Below, one piece after another: positions 15,909-25,808 of a stretch of 64,000 nucleotides of DNA. The translations under genes were made by a program, and so were the position numbers. Source of the DNA: CAIKLP01 sp965279595 (lineage in GTDB: Bacteria > Bacteroidota > Bacteroidia > Sphingobacteriales > Sphingobacteriaceae). The DNA is taken from NCBI GenBank assembly GCA_965279595.1, contig OZ257246.1, positions 620,001-684,000 of the forward strand, in the 5' to 3' direction. The notes under the pieces were generated by a model. That model was not told the origin of the DNA. It saw nothing but the letters and a program-made list of their open reading frames with translations, and searched no databases. Within the stretch, counting starts at the first letter, position 1; each line of letters opens with the position of its first letter.

Positions 15909-18020
15909 TTATTCTTTTATACTTTGTCCGGGTTGATCTCGATTTTCATCATTATCAAAACCGTTTTCATTAATTGTTTCCAATTCTGCTACTACTTTTT
16001 CATTTCCCTTTTCTTCAATAGCTTCTTCCTTTTTCTCATCTTTCCCATTCACAAACTCATCATAAGTAGTTCTGGTATCAAAAGGTCTTTTACCTAACAT
16101 ATCTTCTAAATCTGATTGGAAAATAATTTCCTTCTCTAACAAAGCATTTGCAATTTTATCTAATTGCTCACGATATTTATTTAATAGTGTTTTGGTGTCT
16201 TCATACATCTGTGCAATCAACAACCTTACTTCATGGTCAATCATTTCAGAAGTTTTTTCTGAATATGGTTTTCCAAAACCAAACTCTCCTTGCGGATCAT
16301 TGAAAGAAACATTTCCGATATTTTTATTCATACCATAAATGGTAACCATGGCATAACCTAATTTGGTAATTCTTTCCAAATCATTTTGTGCACCTGTTGA
16401 AATTTTTCCAAAAACAATTTCTTCAGCAGCTCTACCACCTAAGGTCATCTTCATACTATCTAACAATTGTTCAGTAGTATATAGATACTGTTCTTTAGGC
16501 AAATATTGCGCATAACCTAAGGCAGCTATTCCGCGAGGAACAATTGATACTTTAACCAATGGATCTGCATGTTCTAAGAACCAACCACTGATTGCGTGTC
16601 CTGCTTCATGAAAAGCAACTATGCGTTTTTCTTCAGGTGAAATAATTTTATTTTTCTTTTCTAATCCACCAATCACTCTATCAATTGCATCTTGAAAATC
16701 TTGCATATCAACCGAAAGTTTGTCTCTACGTGCAGCAATCAAGGCAGCTTCATTACAAACGTTTGCAATTTCAGCACCCGCAAAACCTGGAGTTTGTGCA
16801 GCTAATTTTTTTGGATCAATATCAGCAGCAACTTTTATTGGTTTTAAATGAACTTTAAATATTTGTTCTCTTCCAATTAAGTCTGGTCTATCAATTCCAA
16901 TTTGTCTATCAAATCTTCCTGGACGTAACAAAGCCGGATCTAATACATCAGGTCTGTTTGTTGCAGCCATAATGATAACTCCTGAATCTGTTCCAAATCC
17001 ATCCATCTCTACCAACAACTGGTTCAATGTATTTTCTCTCTCATCATTTCCACCCATGATTTGATTCTTACCACGCGCTCTTCCGATTGCATCAATCTCA
17101 TCAATGAAAATAATACAAGGAGCTTTTTCTTTGGCTTGCTTAAATAAATCTCTTACTCTTGAAGCACCTACACCCACAAACATTTCAACAAAATCTGAAC
17201 CAGATAGAGAGAAGAAAGGAACTTGTGCTTCACCTGCAACTGCTTTCGCCAATAGGGTTTTACCAGTACCTGGTGCGCCCACCAACAAAACTCCTTTTGG
17301 AATTTTTCCTCCCAAACTTGTATACTTTTTTGGATTCTTCAAGAAGTCAACAACTTCCATTACTTCTTGCTTTGCTTCTTCTAAACCAGCAACATCATTG
17401 AAAGTAATTGTTACTTGAGATTCTTTGTCAAACAAGGTTGCTTTTGATTTTCCAATATTGAAAATTTGTCCACCTGGACTATTTCCTCCACCAGAAATTT
17501 TACGCATGATAAAAATCCAAACAGCAATCATAATTGCTAAAGGTAATATCCATGATAATAGAAAATCTCTACCCCAATTTGATTTAGTGATGTATTGTAC
17601 GTCTATTGTTTCAGCCGGAGTGAATCCTTTTTGAGCATCTCTTAGTCTTTTATTAAAATCATCAATTGATGCTTGCGTTAAAAAAAACTGAGGACCAGAT
17701 CCAGATAATAAACTTCCACTATTTACATCTTTATATTTTTCGTTTTGAAGTTTTTCTTTGTATAAATAAACTTCAACAACATATAATTCATTCTGCTTGT
17801 AAGCAACTAATTTTTCTACATCATGACTCAATAACATTTCAGTTTCAAATCTTTGATAACTTACTTCCTTTGCACTGTTGTCTTTGTATAAAAAATTAAA
17901 TGCTAAAACTGCAACTAATAAAATTCCATAAATCCAATAGAAATTAAATTTTGGGGCTTTGGGCATTGCAGGTTTCTTCTTATCCTTATTGATATTCGGA
18001 TTTTGTTTATTCTCTTCCAT
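15909..18020 (-). CDS. ftsH: ATP-dependent zinc metalloprotease FtsH
   Basis: The 703-residue protein has two membrane segments (about 27-45 and 153-172) flanking a periplasmic domain. The AAA+ module follows, with Walker A GAPGTGKT (248-255), Walker B IIFIDEID, an MAATNRPD sensor region and the second region of homology. The M41 protease site is HEAGH (471-475). It degrades misfolded membrane proteins and regulatory proteins at the inner membrane. The C-terminal tail (about 655-703) is acidic and low-complexity, as often seen in the family. It lies 22 nt downstream of rsfS and is probably co-transcribed with it. Confidence 0.98.
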   Translation of the reverse strand: MEENKQNPNINKDKKKPAMPKAPKFNFYWIYGILLVAVLAFNFLYKDNSAKEVSYQRFETEMLLSHDVEKLVAYKQNELYVVEVYLYKEKLQNEKYKDVNSGSLLSGSGPQFFLTQASIDDFNKRLRDAQKGFTPAETIDVQYITKSNWGRDFLLSWILPLAIMIAVWIFIMRKISGGGNSPGGQIFNIGKSKATLFDKESQVTITFNDVAGLEEAKQEVMEVVDFLKNPKKYTSLGGKIPKGVLLVGAPGTGKTLLAKAVAGEAQVPFFSLSGSDFVEMFVGVGASRVRDLFKQAKEKAPCIIFIDEIDAIGRARGKNQIMGGNDERENTLNQLLVEMDGFGTDSGVIIMAATNRPDVLDPALLRPGRFDRQIGIDRPDLIGREQIFKVHLKPIKVAADIDPKKLAAQTPGFAGAEIANVCNEAALIAARRDKLSVDMQDFQDAIDRVIGGLEKKNKIISPEEKRIVAFHEAGHAISGWFLEHADPLVKVSIVPRGIAALGYAQYLPKEQYLYTTEQLLDSMKMTLGGRAAEEIVFGKISTGAQNDLERITKLGYAMVTIYGMNKNIGNVSFNDPQGEFGFGKPYSEKTSEMIDHEVRLLIAQMYEDTKTLLNKYREQLDKIANALLEKEIIFQSDLEDMLGKRPFDTRTTYDEFVNGKDEKKEEAIEEKGNEKVVAELETINENGFDNDENRDQPGQSIKE

Positions 18021-18042
18021 TTCTTTTTTTAGGTATTAATTA

Positions 18043-18417
18043 TTATGCAGATTGATAAGTGCGCATTTCTGCATCTCCCCATAAATCTTCCACTCCATAA
18101 AATTCTCTTTTTTCTGTTTTGAAAATATGTACTACAACAGATACATAATCAAGCAAAATCCATTCTGCAGTTCCAAAGCCTTCTTTATGCCATGGGTCTT
18201 CATTCAATGCTTTACTCATTTCAGCTTCTACTGAATCAGCAATTGCCTTAACTTGGGTACTTGAATCAGCATGGCAAACAACAAAATAATCACTGACAGA
18301 ACTTCTGATGTTTCTCATATCGAGGCTCACTATATCTTTCCCTTTTTTCTCTTGAATACCATGTATGATGATATCCGCAATTCGTTTTGATTCTTCTTCT
18401 TTTTTGTAATTATTCAT
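18043..18417 (-). CDS. rsfS: Ribosomal silencing factor RsfS
   Basis: This 124-residue RsfS/Iojap-family protein has the signature DIVSLDMRNIRSSVSDYFVV and the later EWILLDYVSVVVHIF. RsfS binds ribosomal protein uL14 and blocks subunit joining during starvation. The ATG at 18417 gives the conserved start; a TTG nine bases upstream is less likely. It is divergent from birA and upstream of ftsH. Confidence 0.95.
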   Translation of the reverse strand: MNNYKKEEESKRIADIIIHGIQEKKGKDIVSLDMRNIRSSVSDYFVVCHADSSTQVKAIADSVEAEMSKALNEDPWHKEGFGTAEWILLDYVSVVVHIFKTEKREFYGVEDLWGDAEMRTYQSA

Positions 18418-18436
18418 TAAAACCAATTAATTTACA

Positions 18437-18457
18437 CAAAATTAGCAATTACTTTTG
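18437..18457. promoter_or_regulatory. Back-to-back -7 boxes between rsfS and birA
   Basis: TAATTTTG (18437-18444 on the minus strand) faces rsfS and TACTTTTG (18450-18457 on the plus strand) faces birA. Both match TAnnTTTG and lie about 20 nt from the respective start codons. The two divergent promoters must overlap. Confidence 0.45.
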
Positions 18458-18470
18458 CAAATATTCTATT

Positions 18471-19220
18471 ATGATAACTCGATATTCAAGTAAAAATTTC
18501 ATTCATTTAAACCGAGTTCTCTCTACGAACAGCTTTGCTTCAGAATTGTTGTCAAAATTTGAGCCATTAACCGATGGAACTGTTATTATGGCAGACGAAC
18601 AAACGAATGGAAGGGGTCAACAGGGAAGTTTTTGGGAATCTGAGCCAAATAAAAACATTAGTATGAGTCTAGTGTATTTCCCAGATTTCCTAGCTATCGA
18701 CAAACAATTTAATCTTTCTATTGCTATTAGCTTGGGAATTTATGATTTCTTATCTGCTTATATTGATCTTGTTACAATAAAATGGCCTAATGATATTTAC
18801 GTTCGAGATAAGAAGATTGCAGGTGTATTAATTGAGAATTCCTTGATTCAAAGCCAAATTAAATCAAGTATAATAGGAATTGGAATTAACATTAATCAAC
18901 TTAATTTTTCAAGTGCTGCACCTAACCCAACTTCATTAATGCTTGAAACCGGAGAGGTTTATATAATCAAAAACCTTGTTATAGAACTTGCTGAATGCAT
19001 TGACAAAAGATATGAATCACTTAAACAATTAAAATTCGAAACATTAAAACAAGAATACTTAAAAAGACTTTATCGCTTTGAAGAGGAACATCTTTTTGAA
19101 ATTGAAAATGAAAGCATTTTTGGTAAAATCATTGATATAGAACCTTCTGGTCAACTAATTCTTGAAATAAATAAGCATAATAAGAGTTTCAGTAACAAAG
19201 AAATAAGATTCGTGCTTTAA
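18471..19220 (+). CDS. birA: Biotin-[acetyl-CoA-carboxylase] ligase
   Basis: The 249-residue biotin-protein ligase shows STNSFASELL, the biotinyl-AMP motif GRGQQG, then KWPNDIYV, KIAGVLIE and IGIGININ, all diagnostic. There is no N-terminal HTH, so it is a group I enzyme without repressor function. It attaches biotin to carrier domains such as AccB. The frame is open further upstream (to 18387) but would overlap rsfS; ATG 18471, 14 nt after a -7 box, is the sensible start. Confidence 0.95.
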   Translation: MITRYSSKNFIHLNRVLSTNSFASELLSKFEPLTDGTVIMADEQTNGRGQQGSFWESEPNKNISMSLVYFPDFLAIDKQFNLSIAISLGIYDFLSAYIDLVTIKWPNDIYVRDKKIAGVLIENSLIQSQIKSSIIGIGININQLNFSSAAPNPTSLMLETGEVYIIKNLVIELAECIDKRYESLKQLKFETLKQEYLKRLYRFEEEHLFEIENESIFGKIIDIEPSGQLILEINKHNKSFSNKEIRFVL

Positions 19221-19230
19221 AATAAAATGA

Positions 19231-19238
19231 TATTTTTG
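19231..19238 (+). promoter_or_regulatory. Candidate -7 box upstream of dsbD-like gene
   Basis: TATTTTTG matches TAnnTTTG, 29 nt before the ATG at 19268. The 47-nt gap after birA leaves room for a separate promoter. Confidence 0.35.
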
Positions 19239-19267
19239 AAAACCAAAATGAATTTCAACACAAACAA

Positions 19268-21322
19268 ATGAAAAAATTAATTGCCTTATTTTATCTATTA
19301 ACAATCAGTATTTCGCTATTTTCTCAAATTCAAGAGCCCGTTAAATGGAGCTATAGTGTTGAAAAGAATGGTGAAAAAGAAGCCACTTTAGTTATCAAAG
19401 CAAAAATTGATAACCATTGGCATCTATACTCTCAATTTGTTGGAGAAGGCGGACCCCTGCCAACCACCTTTAAATTTAATCCTTCTGCAAATTATAAGAC
19501 TGTAGGGAAAGTGACAGAATCACCTAAACCTATTACCATTCAAGATCAAGTTTTCGAGATGGAAGTTAAATACTTTGAAACAGAAGTAGCATTTAGACAA
19601 AAAATCAAAGTGCTTTCTGATAAAGATTTTAAAGTTTCAGGTGTTTTAGAGTTTATGGTTTGTAATGACAAACAATGTTTACCTCCTGAAGAAGTAGAAT
19701 TTAGTTTTGATATTAAAGGCGCAAAAAATGAAAATAATGTTGTTTCGATTTCTGAAGAAATAAAAACACTTGATGCTGATACGAGCAGCATTGCTTCTGT
19801 AAATAATGCAGACAGCGCAAATGCAATTGTTTCTGATACTTCAAAAGTAGCAGTAACTGAAAGTGCTGGTTCTAATGATGATTCAAGCATGTGGTCAATA
19901 TTTTTTCAAGGATTTTTATTTGGATTTGTAGCCTTGTTAATGCCTTGCATTTTCCCAATGATTCCTTTAACTGTTAGCTTTTTCACGAAACAAAGCAAGA
20001 ATAGAGCACAAGGAATTCGTAAAGCATTGATATATGGAATTTCAATTATAGTTATTTATGTTCTTTTAGGATTAGGAGTAACAGCTTTATTAGGTGCGAG
20101 TGCATTGAATGAACTTTCAAGTGATGCTATTTTCAATTTAATTTTCTTTGTGATTTTAGTAGTTTTTGCTGCATCATTTTTTGGTGCTTTCGAAATTACA
20201 TTACCAAGTTCATGGTCAACAAAAGCAGATCGAAAAGCAGATAAAGGTGGATTGATTGGAATCTTTTTTATGGCAGTTGTTTTAGCAATTGCATCTTTCT
20301 CTTGTACTGGACCATTAATTGGAACTCTATTAGTTGATGCCGCTAACAAAGGTGATTATTTAGGTCCATTCATGGGTATGTTCGGATTCTCCCTATCATT
20401 AGCATTGCCATTTACTTTGTTTGCCATATTCCCTAGTTGGTTACAAAACATGCCAAAATCAGGTGGATGGTTAAATACAGTAAAAGTTACATTAGGATTT
20501 ATTGAATTGGCTTTTGCATTGAAATTTTTATCAACTGCAGACATGGCATACCATTGGAGGCTTTTAGATCGTGAAGTATTTATTGTTTTATGGATAATTA
20601 TTTTTGCTTTATTAGGGATGTACTTATTAGGTAAATTAAAATTCAATCATGATAGTGATGTAAAACACATTTCAGTTCCTAGACTATTTATGGCAATACT
20701 ATCACTTAGTTTTTCTGTGTATTTGGTTCCAGGGTTATGGGGTGCTCCATTAAAAGCTATAAGCGGATTTTTACCACATCAAGGAACTCAAGATTTCGAT
20801 TTATATACAAGTTCGTTTTCACCAGCAAGCGCAGGTGCTACACACAGTAGTGGTACAAAAAAATACAGTGATCGTTTACACGCCCCACTTGGTATTGATG
20901 CATTCTTTGATTATGATGAAGGAATGGCTTATGCAAAAAAAGTTGGAAAGCCAGTGTTCTTAGACTTTACGGGACATAGCTGCACCAACTGTCGTAAAAT
21001 GGAAAATGCTGTTTGGCCTGATGCCGAAGTTTTGAAAAGATTAAAAAATGATTATGTTATGATCTCATTATATGTTGATGATCGTACTGAATTACCAGAA
21101 GATCAAAAATATGTTTCGAAATTCACTGGGAAAAAAGTGAAAAATTTAGGAAATAGAAATGTTGATTTGCAAGTAACAATGTATAACAATAACGCTCAAC
21201 CATTATATGTTTTAGTTGATAACGATGGGAATAAATTAGTTGAACCTTATGCTTATAATGAAGACATTGCAGCATATGTAAACTTCCTTGATTCTGGCAA
21301 GGCAAAATATAAAGCCAAATAA
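19268..21322 (+). CDS. dsbD: Thiol:disulfide interchange protein, DsbD-type
   Basis: The 684-residue protein has a signal peptide, then an N-terminal DsbD-alpha-like immunoglobulin domain (about 25-150) with a cysteine pair in VCNDKQCLPPEE. A low-complexity Ser/Asp linker leads to a DsbD/CcdA transmembrane domain (about 210-500). That domain carries redox cysteines C227 (MPCIFPM) and C346 (SFSCTGP). A C-terminal thioredoxin domain has the CTNC pair (C572/C575). It moves electrons from cytosolic thioredoxin to the periplasm, for example for cytochrome c maturation. It resembles the three-domain E. coli DsbD, with a longer insertion between TM and thioredoxin parts. Confidence 0.93.
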   Translation: MKKLIALFYLLTISISLFSQIQEPVKWSYSVEKNGEKEATLVIKAKIDNHWHLYSQFVGEGGPLPTTFKFNPSANYKTVGKVTESPKPITIQDQVFEMEVKYFETEVAFRQKIKVLSDKDFKVSGVLEFMVCNDKQCLPPEEVEFSFDIKGAKNENNVVSISEEIKTLDADTSSIASVNNADSANAIVSDTSKVAVTESAGSNDDSSMWSIFFQGFLFGFVALLMPCIFPMIPLTVSFFTKQSKNRAQGIRKALIYGISIIVIYVLLGLGVTALLGASALNELSSDAIFNLIFFVILVVFAASFFGAFEITLPSSWSTKADRKADKGGLIGIFFMAVVLAIASFSCTGPLIGTLLVDAANKGDYLGPFMGMFGFSLSLALPFTLFAIFPSWLQNMPKSGGWLNTVKVTLGFIELAFALKFLSTADMAYHWRLLDREVFIVLWIIIFALLGMYLLGKLKFNHDSDVKHISVPRLFMAILSLSFSVYLVPGLWGAPLKAISGFLPHQGTQDFDLYTSSFSPASAGATHSSGTKKYSDRLHAPLGIDAFFDYDEGMAYAKKVGKPVFLDFTGHSCTNCRKMENAVWPDAEVLKRLKNDYVMISLYVDDRTELPEDQKYVSKFTGKKVKNLGNRNVDLQVTMYNNNAQPLYVLVDNDGNKLVEPYAYNEDIAAYVNFLDSGKAKYKAK

Positions 21323-21339
21323 AAAATATTTAAACAATA

Positions 21340-21372
21340 AAAAAGCTCAGTATTTTTTTTACTGAGCTTTTT
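21340..21372. terminator. Bidirectional terminator between dsbD and lipid kinase
   Basis: A perfect 13-bp stem (21340-21352 with 21360-21372) around a T7 loop serves both convergent genes, with T- or A-runs on either side. Confidence 0.85.
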
Positions 21373-21385
21373 TTGTTTTTATCAA

Positions 21386-22267
21386 TTAACAAATCACTTT
21401 TAAAGATCTAGGTAATACCACCATTTCAAAAGGTGAACTACCTTTAACTTCCCCGTCAATAGTAATGACTTGTTTAACGGTTGAGCTAAGTTTTATATTA
21501 TTCACTTGTTTATACTCTAAATATTTTGAGTGCATGTGTTTACCTGAATAAATACTTGGAAACAAAACCAATAAATTTTTCAATGCAGTTTTTCTAACGA
21601 GCAGCACGTCCATTAGGCCATCATTCAACTCTGCCAAAGGTGCCATCTTCATTCCTTTTCCAGTATGCTTGGTATTTAAAATTAAGACGAAAGAAAATTC
21701 ATCGTTTATAATCTCATTATTGATTTCAACTTTTATTAATTCGGATGGATTTGCTAATAACTTAATTAAAGATGCAATTGTATATCTAGCATTTCCTAGA
21801 CTTCTCATCTTTTCGGCTAATAAATTTATTTTAGAAACTAAACCCCATCCAACCATATTAAATGAAATACTAGTTTCGTTTTCATAATTGATTTTCATTA
21901 AATCAATTTGTGTTGTTTTCATTTTTTTTAAACGTACAATTGCTGTTTCAAATTCCAAACATTCTAAATCATGATTAAATGAATTCCCACTTCCAGCAGG
22001 AAAAAGTAATATAGGGATGTCCAATCTGTTAATTTTAAATAATGCATTAACCACATCATGCATAGTACCGTCACCACCAAGAATAACTATTGCTTCTACT
22101 CCAACTAAAAACTCATTGCTGATTGTTTCGGTAAAATATCCTGTTGATTTACTCTCTAATGAAACAATTTCAACAGTTGGCAATTCCAGTTTTAATTGTT
22201 GAAACATTTTGAATGCCTTTCCTGAACCAGAATATGGATTCAATGCACACAATATTTTTTTAACCAT
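21386..22267 (-). CDS. Diacylglycerol kinase-family lipid kinase
   Basis: The 293-residue protein has the DAGK catalytic signature: NPYSGSGKA near the start, the GGDGTMHDVVNAL nucleotide-binding loop, and FPAGSGNSFNHD. The later GLMDVLLVRK segment matches the YegS/DgkB fold. It phosphorylates a lipid such as diacylglycerol or a sphingoid base, using ATP. The frame opens further upstream at 22324, but ATG 22267 places the conserved strand at the N-terminus. The substrate cannot be told from sequence; sphingolipid-making Bacteroidota make a sphingosine-kinase-like role conceivable. Confidence 0.88.
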   Translation of the reverse strand: MVKKILCALNPYSGSGKAFKMFQQLKLELPTVEIVSLESKSTGYFTETISNEFLVGVEAIVILGGDGTMHDVVNALFKINRLDIPILLFPAGSGNSFNHDLECLEFETAIVRLKKMKTTQIDLMKINYENETSISFNMVGWGLVSKINLLAEKMRSLGNARYTIASLIKLLANPSELIKVEINNEIINDEFSFVLILNTKHTGKGMKMAPLAELNDGLMDVLLVRKTALKNLLVLFPSIYSGKHMHSKYLEYKQVNNIKLSSTVKQVITIDGEVKGSSPFEMVVLPRSLKVIC

Positions 22268-22345
22268 TGTTTGAATAATATGATACAATATAACAATACT
22301 ATCGTTAAATTTACTCTTGATCAAATTTCAAATAAAAAATAAACA

Positions 22346-23605
22346 ATGAATCCTTTTAAACGAAACATCCCATTCAGCATTCTCCTTTTACTATTAATTT
22401 CTGCGTGTGGAGGTAGCAATAACAATTCAAATAATAGTCAACAAATAAAAGATTCATCAAATAAAGAAACAGATACAGGTTCCGCAATTATTGTAAGTCA
22501 AAAGTTTAAATTAAAAGAAATTGTTTCAGGTTTAAATTCTCCAATTGGCTTGGTGGATCCATCTGATGGAAGTAAAAGATTATTTATTGCTGAACAAGGT
22601 GGAATAATTAAGGTACTTGAGAATGGAAAAATTTTATCAGAACCATTAATAAATTTAAAAGATAAAATTGTTAGAATAAATTCTTTTTATGATGAAAGAG
22701 GATTGTTGGGATTTTGTTTAAACCCAAACTTCAAGAATAACGGAATATTCTATGTTTATTATTCAGCACCATCTACAAAAAAAGAAAGTAATCACAAAAG
22801 TATTTTGGCTGAATATAAATTGTCTGCTTCCAAAAATATTGCTAATCCAACGGAACGAATAATTCTTGAAATTGAAGAACCAGAATCAAATCACAATGGC
22901 GGACAACTTGCTTTTGGTCCAGATGGATTTTTATACATTGCGGTTGGAGATGGCGGTGGTGCTGGTGATGAGCATGGCAAAATTGGGAATGGTCAAAATC
23001 TAAATACCTTATTAGGAAAAATATTAAGAATTGATATCAATCAAATGCCTTATGGAATTCCAAAAGACAATCCATTTATTTCAGAAAAAACAAAACCTGA
23101 AATTTATGCATATGGTTTAAGAAATCCTTGGCGTTTTTCTTTTGATAAAAACACAGGAAAACTTTTTTGTGCAGATGTTGGTCAAGATGAATATGAAGAA
23201 GTAAACATCATTGAAAAAGGGGCTAACTATGGATGGAGAATTATGGAAGCCAATCATTGCTTTAATCCAAATAGCGATTGCAAAACAGATGGACTTAAAC
23301 TTCCCATTCATGAATATCCTCATTCAATTGGATTAAGTATAACTGGCGGGTTTGTATATAGAGGAAACTCATTGGCTGCTCTTTATGGGAAATATATTTT
23401 TGGTGATTGGACAGGCCCATTATTTTATCTATCTGAAAATAATGGAAAATGGTCTTCGAATAAATTAGAACTTGTTGATGCTCCAGAAGATTTAAGAATA
23501 TTAAGTTTTGGGCAAGATGCACGTTCTGAAATATATTTATTAACAAGTAAAGAAGTAACTCCAAAAAGTTTTACAGGAAGTGTTTATCAATTAACTACAC
23601 CTTAA
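22346..23605 (+). CDS. PQQ-dependent sugar dehydrogenase-like lipoprotein
   Basis: This 419-residue protein has a lipoprotein signal (LLLLISAC, C21) and a six-bladed propeller of the soluble aldose/glucose-sorbosone dehydrogenase family. Key segments are NSPIGLVDP, ERGLLGFCLNPNF, NHNGGQLAFGPDG (with the catalytic-type His), GDGGGAGDEHG, KILRIDI, YGLRNPWRFSFD and DVGQDEYEEVN. It likely oxidises a sugar in the periplasm or on the outer membrane. PQQ biosynthesis genes are not in the window, and family members without PQQ exist. Confidence 0.9.
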   Translation: MNPFKRNIPFSILLLLLISACGGSNNNSNNSQQIKDSSNKETDTGSAIIVSQKFKLKEIVSGLNSPIGLVDPSDGSKRLFIAEQGGIIKVLENGKILSEPLINLKDKIVRINSFYDERGLLGFCLNPNFKNNGIFYVYYSAPSTKKESNHKSILAEYKLSASKNIANPTERIILEIEEPESNHNGGQLAFGPDGFLYIAVGDGGGAGDEHGKIGNGQNLNTLLGKILRIDINQMPYGIPKDNPFISEKTKPEIYAYGLRNPWRFSFDKNTGKLFCADVGQDEYEEVNIIEKGANYGWRIMEANHCFNPNSDCKTDGLKLPIHEYPHSIGLSITGGFVYRGNSLAALYGKYIFGDWTGPLFYLSENNGKWSSNKLELVDAPEDLRILSFGQDARSEIYLLTSKEVTPKSFTGSVYQLTTP

Positions 23606-23628
23606 AAACAATTTATTATACTTGCACT

Positions 23629-24195
23629 ATGAATTCAATCAAAAAACATTTTCAAGAAGCTAGTTCTGTATTAAACGATTTCTTATCAGATGAAACTAAT
23701 TTCATTTCAATTGAAAAAGCTGGCAATATTATGGTTACTGCATTAGCAAATGGACATAAAATTATTTCTTGTGGTAATGGAGGTTCAATGTGTGATGCAA
23801 TGCATTTTGCAGAGGAGTTGAGTGGTAGATATAGAAATGATCGCAAGGCAATGGCAGCCATTTCAATTTCAGACCCTTCACATATTTCATGTGTAGGTAA
23901 TGACTATGGTTATGAATTTATTTTTTCAAGATATTTAGAAGCTATAGGAAAAAGTGGTGATGTATTAGTTGGAATTAGCACTTCTGGAAATTCAGCAAAT
24001 ATTATACGAGCTGTAGAAGCTGCAAAAAATATTGGTATGCATGTAATTTGTTTAACAGGCAAAGATGGCGGAAAATTAGGCCCTATGGCCGATGTTGAAA
24101 TTAGAGCACCTAAATCAGAATATGCAGACAGAGCTCAAGAAATACACATTAAAGTGATCCATTCATTAATTGATTTTATTGAAAGGAATCAATAA
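23629..24195 (+). CDS. gmhA: SIS-domain phosphoheptose isomerase
   Basis: The 188-residue SIS protein has CGNGGSMCDAMHFAEELSGR near the N-terminus, VGISTSGNSANI in the middle, and H-containing AQEIHIKVIHSLID at the end, matching GmhA. It converts sedoheptulose 7-phosphate to D-glycero-D-manno-heptose 7-phosphate for LPS heptose. The gene stands alone between the sugar dehydrogenase and the YifB gene, without other heptose genes nearby. A paralogue acting in another sugar pathway is possible. Confidence 0.9.
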   Translation: MNSIKKHFQEASSVLNDFLSDETNFISIEKAGNIMVTALANGHKIISCGNGGSMCDAMHFAEELSGRYRNDRKAMAAISISDPSHISCVGNDYGYEFIFSRYLEAIGKSGDVLVGISTSGNSANIIRAVEAAKNIGMHVICLTGKDGGKLGPMADVEIRAPKSEYADRAQEIHIKVIHSLIDFIERNQ

Positions 24196-24266
24196 ACAGT
24201 ATAAATAAACCAGCATTCTTGCGGTTTATTATTTTCAAACTGCATACTAACTTCGAAATAAAAAAG

Positions 24267-25805
24267 ATGTTAGTTAAAACTTTCGGAAGTGCAGTACAAG
24301 GCGTCAATGCAATTCTTATAACAGTTGAAGTAAATGTTGTTACTGGAGTTGATTATTTTTTGGTAGGACTTCCTGATAGTGCTGTTAAAGAAAGTCATTT
24401 ACGAATTGAATCAGCAGTAAAAAATATTGGATACCATTTGCCTCGAATGAAAATTGTGGTGAATATGGCGCCTGCTGATATTCGAAAAGAAGGATCTTCT
24501 TATGATTTAACAATCGCAATTGGAATATTAGCAGCAGCAGAACAAATTCCAGCAGATATTTTAGAAGATTATTTAATCATGGGAGAACTTTCATTAGATG
24601 GAAGTCTGAAACCCATACGTGGTGCACTCCCTATTGCCATTGAAGCAAGAAAAAAAGGATTCAAAGGATTTATTCTCCCTAAACAAAATGCTAGAGAAGC
24701 TGCCATTGTAAATGAACTAGTAGTTTATGGCATGGAAAGCATTCAAGAAGTTGTTGATTTTTTTAACGGTGATTATAAAGCTGAACCAGTAGTTGTAAAT
24801 ACACGTGATCAATTTTATGCGAACGTGGCTAATTTTGATAGCGATTTTTCAGATGTAAAAGGACAAGAAAACATTAAACGGGCTTTGGAGATTGCAGCTG
24901 CAGGTGGACATAATGTGATATTGATTGGTCCACCGGGTGCAGGTAAAACCATGTTGGCAAAAAGATTACCATCTATACTTCCACCGCTAAATATAAATGA
25001 AGCATTAGAAACTACTAAAATTCATTCAGTAGCTGGAAAACTTCGAAGCAATGATTCTTTAGTTTTTGTTCGTCCATTTCGTTCACCTCATCATACCATT
25101 TCTGATGTTGCTTTAGTAGGAGGTGGAGGAAATCCACAACCTGGTGAAATTTCATTAGCACATAATGGTGTTTTGTTTTTAGATGAATTACCAGAATTTA
25201 AACGCACAGTTTTAGAAGTGATGCGTCAACCTTTAGAAGAAAGAAAAGTAACTATTTCAAGAGCTAAACTTTCGGTTGATTATCCCGCAAGTTTTATGTT
25301 GGTTGCTTCTATGAACCCTTGCCCTTGTGGTTTTTACAATCACCCAGAAAAAGAATGCACTTGCGGACCAGGTGTTGTTCAACGCTATTTAAGTAAAGTA
25401 TCTGGACCTTTATTAGATCGTATTGATATTCATATTGAAGTAACACCAGTTAGTTTCAATGAATTATCAGACACTCGTAAAGGAGAAAAAAGTGAATTGA
25501 TTAGAAATCGTGTTATTCAAACTCGCGACTTGCAAGCAGAGCGTTATGAACAGATGAAAGAGGTTCATTGTAATGCACAAATGACTTCTAAAATGGTTAG
25601 AGAATTATGTCAGATAAATGAAAGTGGAACACAATTATTAAAAACTGCTATGGAAAGATTAGGTCTCTCAGCTCGTGCCTATGATCGTATTTTAAAAGTA
25701 GCTCGTACCATTGCCGACTTAGCCAATTGCGAACACATACAAGTAGAACATTTAGCAGAAGCAATTCATTATAGGAGTTTGGATAGGGATAGTTGGGCTA
25801 GGTAA
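24267..25805 (+). CDS. comM: YifB/ComM-family Mg chelatase-like AAA+ ATPase
   Basis: The 512-residue protein has an N-terminal LonP-like domain (about 1-170), a Mg-chelatase AAA+ core with Walker A GPPGAGKT (221-228) and Walker B VLFLDELPEF, a zinc-like segment CPCGF...CTC, and the C-terminal Mg_chelatase_C domain (about 410-510). ComM drives branch migration during natural transformation in Vibrio and Haemophilus; in other bacteria the role is less clear. The frame extends upstream to 24219, but ATG 24267 gives the conserved MLVKTFGSAV start. Confidence 0.93.
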   Translation: MLVKTFGSAVQGVNAILITVEVNVVTGVDYFLVGLPDSAVKESHLRIESAVKNIGYHLPRMKIVVNMAPADIRKEGSSYDLTIAIGILAAAEQIPADILEDYLIMGELSLDGSLKPIRGALPIAIEARKKGFKGFILPKQNAREAAIVNELVVYGMESIQEVVDFFNGDYKAEPVVVNTRDQFYANVANFDSDFSDVKGQENIKRALEIAAAGGHNVILIGPPGAGKTMLAKRLPSILPPLNINEALETTKIHSVAGKLRSNDSLVFVRPFRSPHHTISDVALVGGGGNPQPGEISLAHNGVLFLDELPEFKRTVLEVMRQPLEERKVTISRAKLSVDYPASFMLVASMNPCPCGFYNHPEKECTCGPGVVQRYLSKVSGPLLDRIDIHIEVTPVSFNELSDTRKGEKSELIRNRVIQTRDLQAERYEQMKEVHCNAQMTSKMVRELCQINESGTQLLKTAMERLGLSARAYDRILKVARTIADLANCEHIQVEHLAEAIHYRSLDRDSWAR

Positions 25806-25808
25806 TGT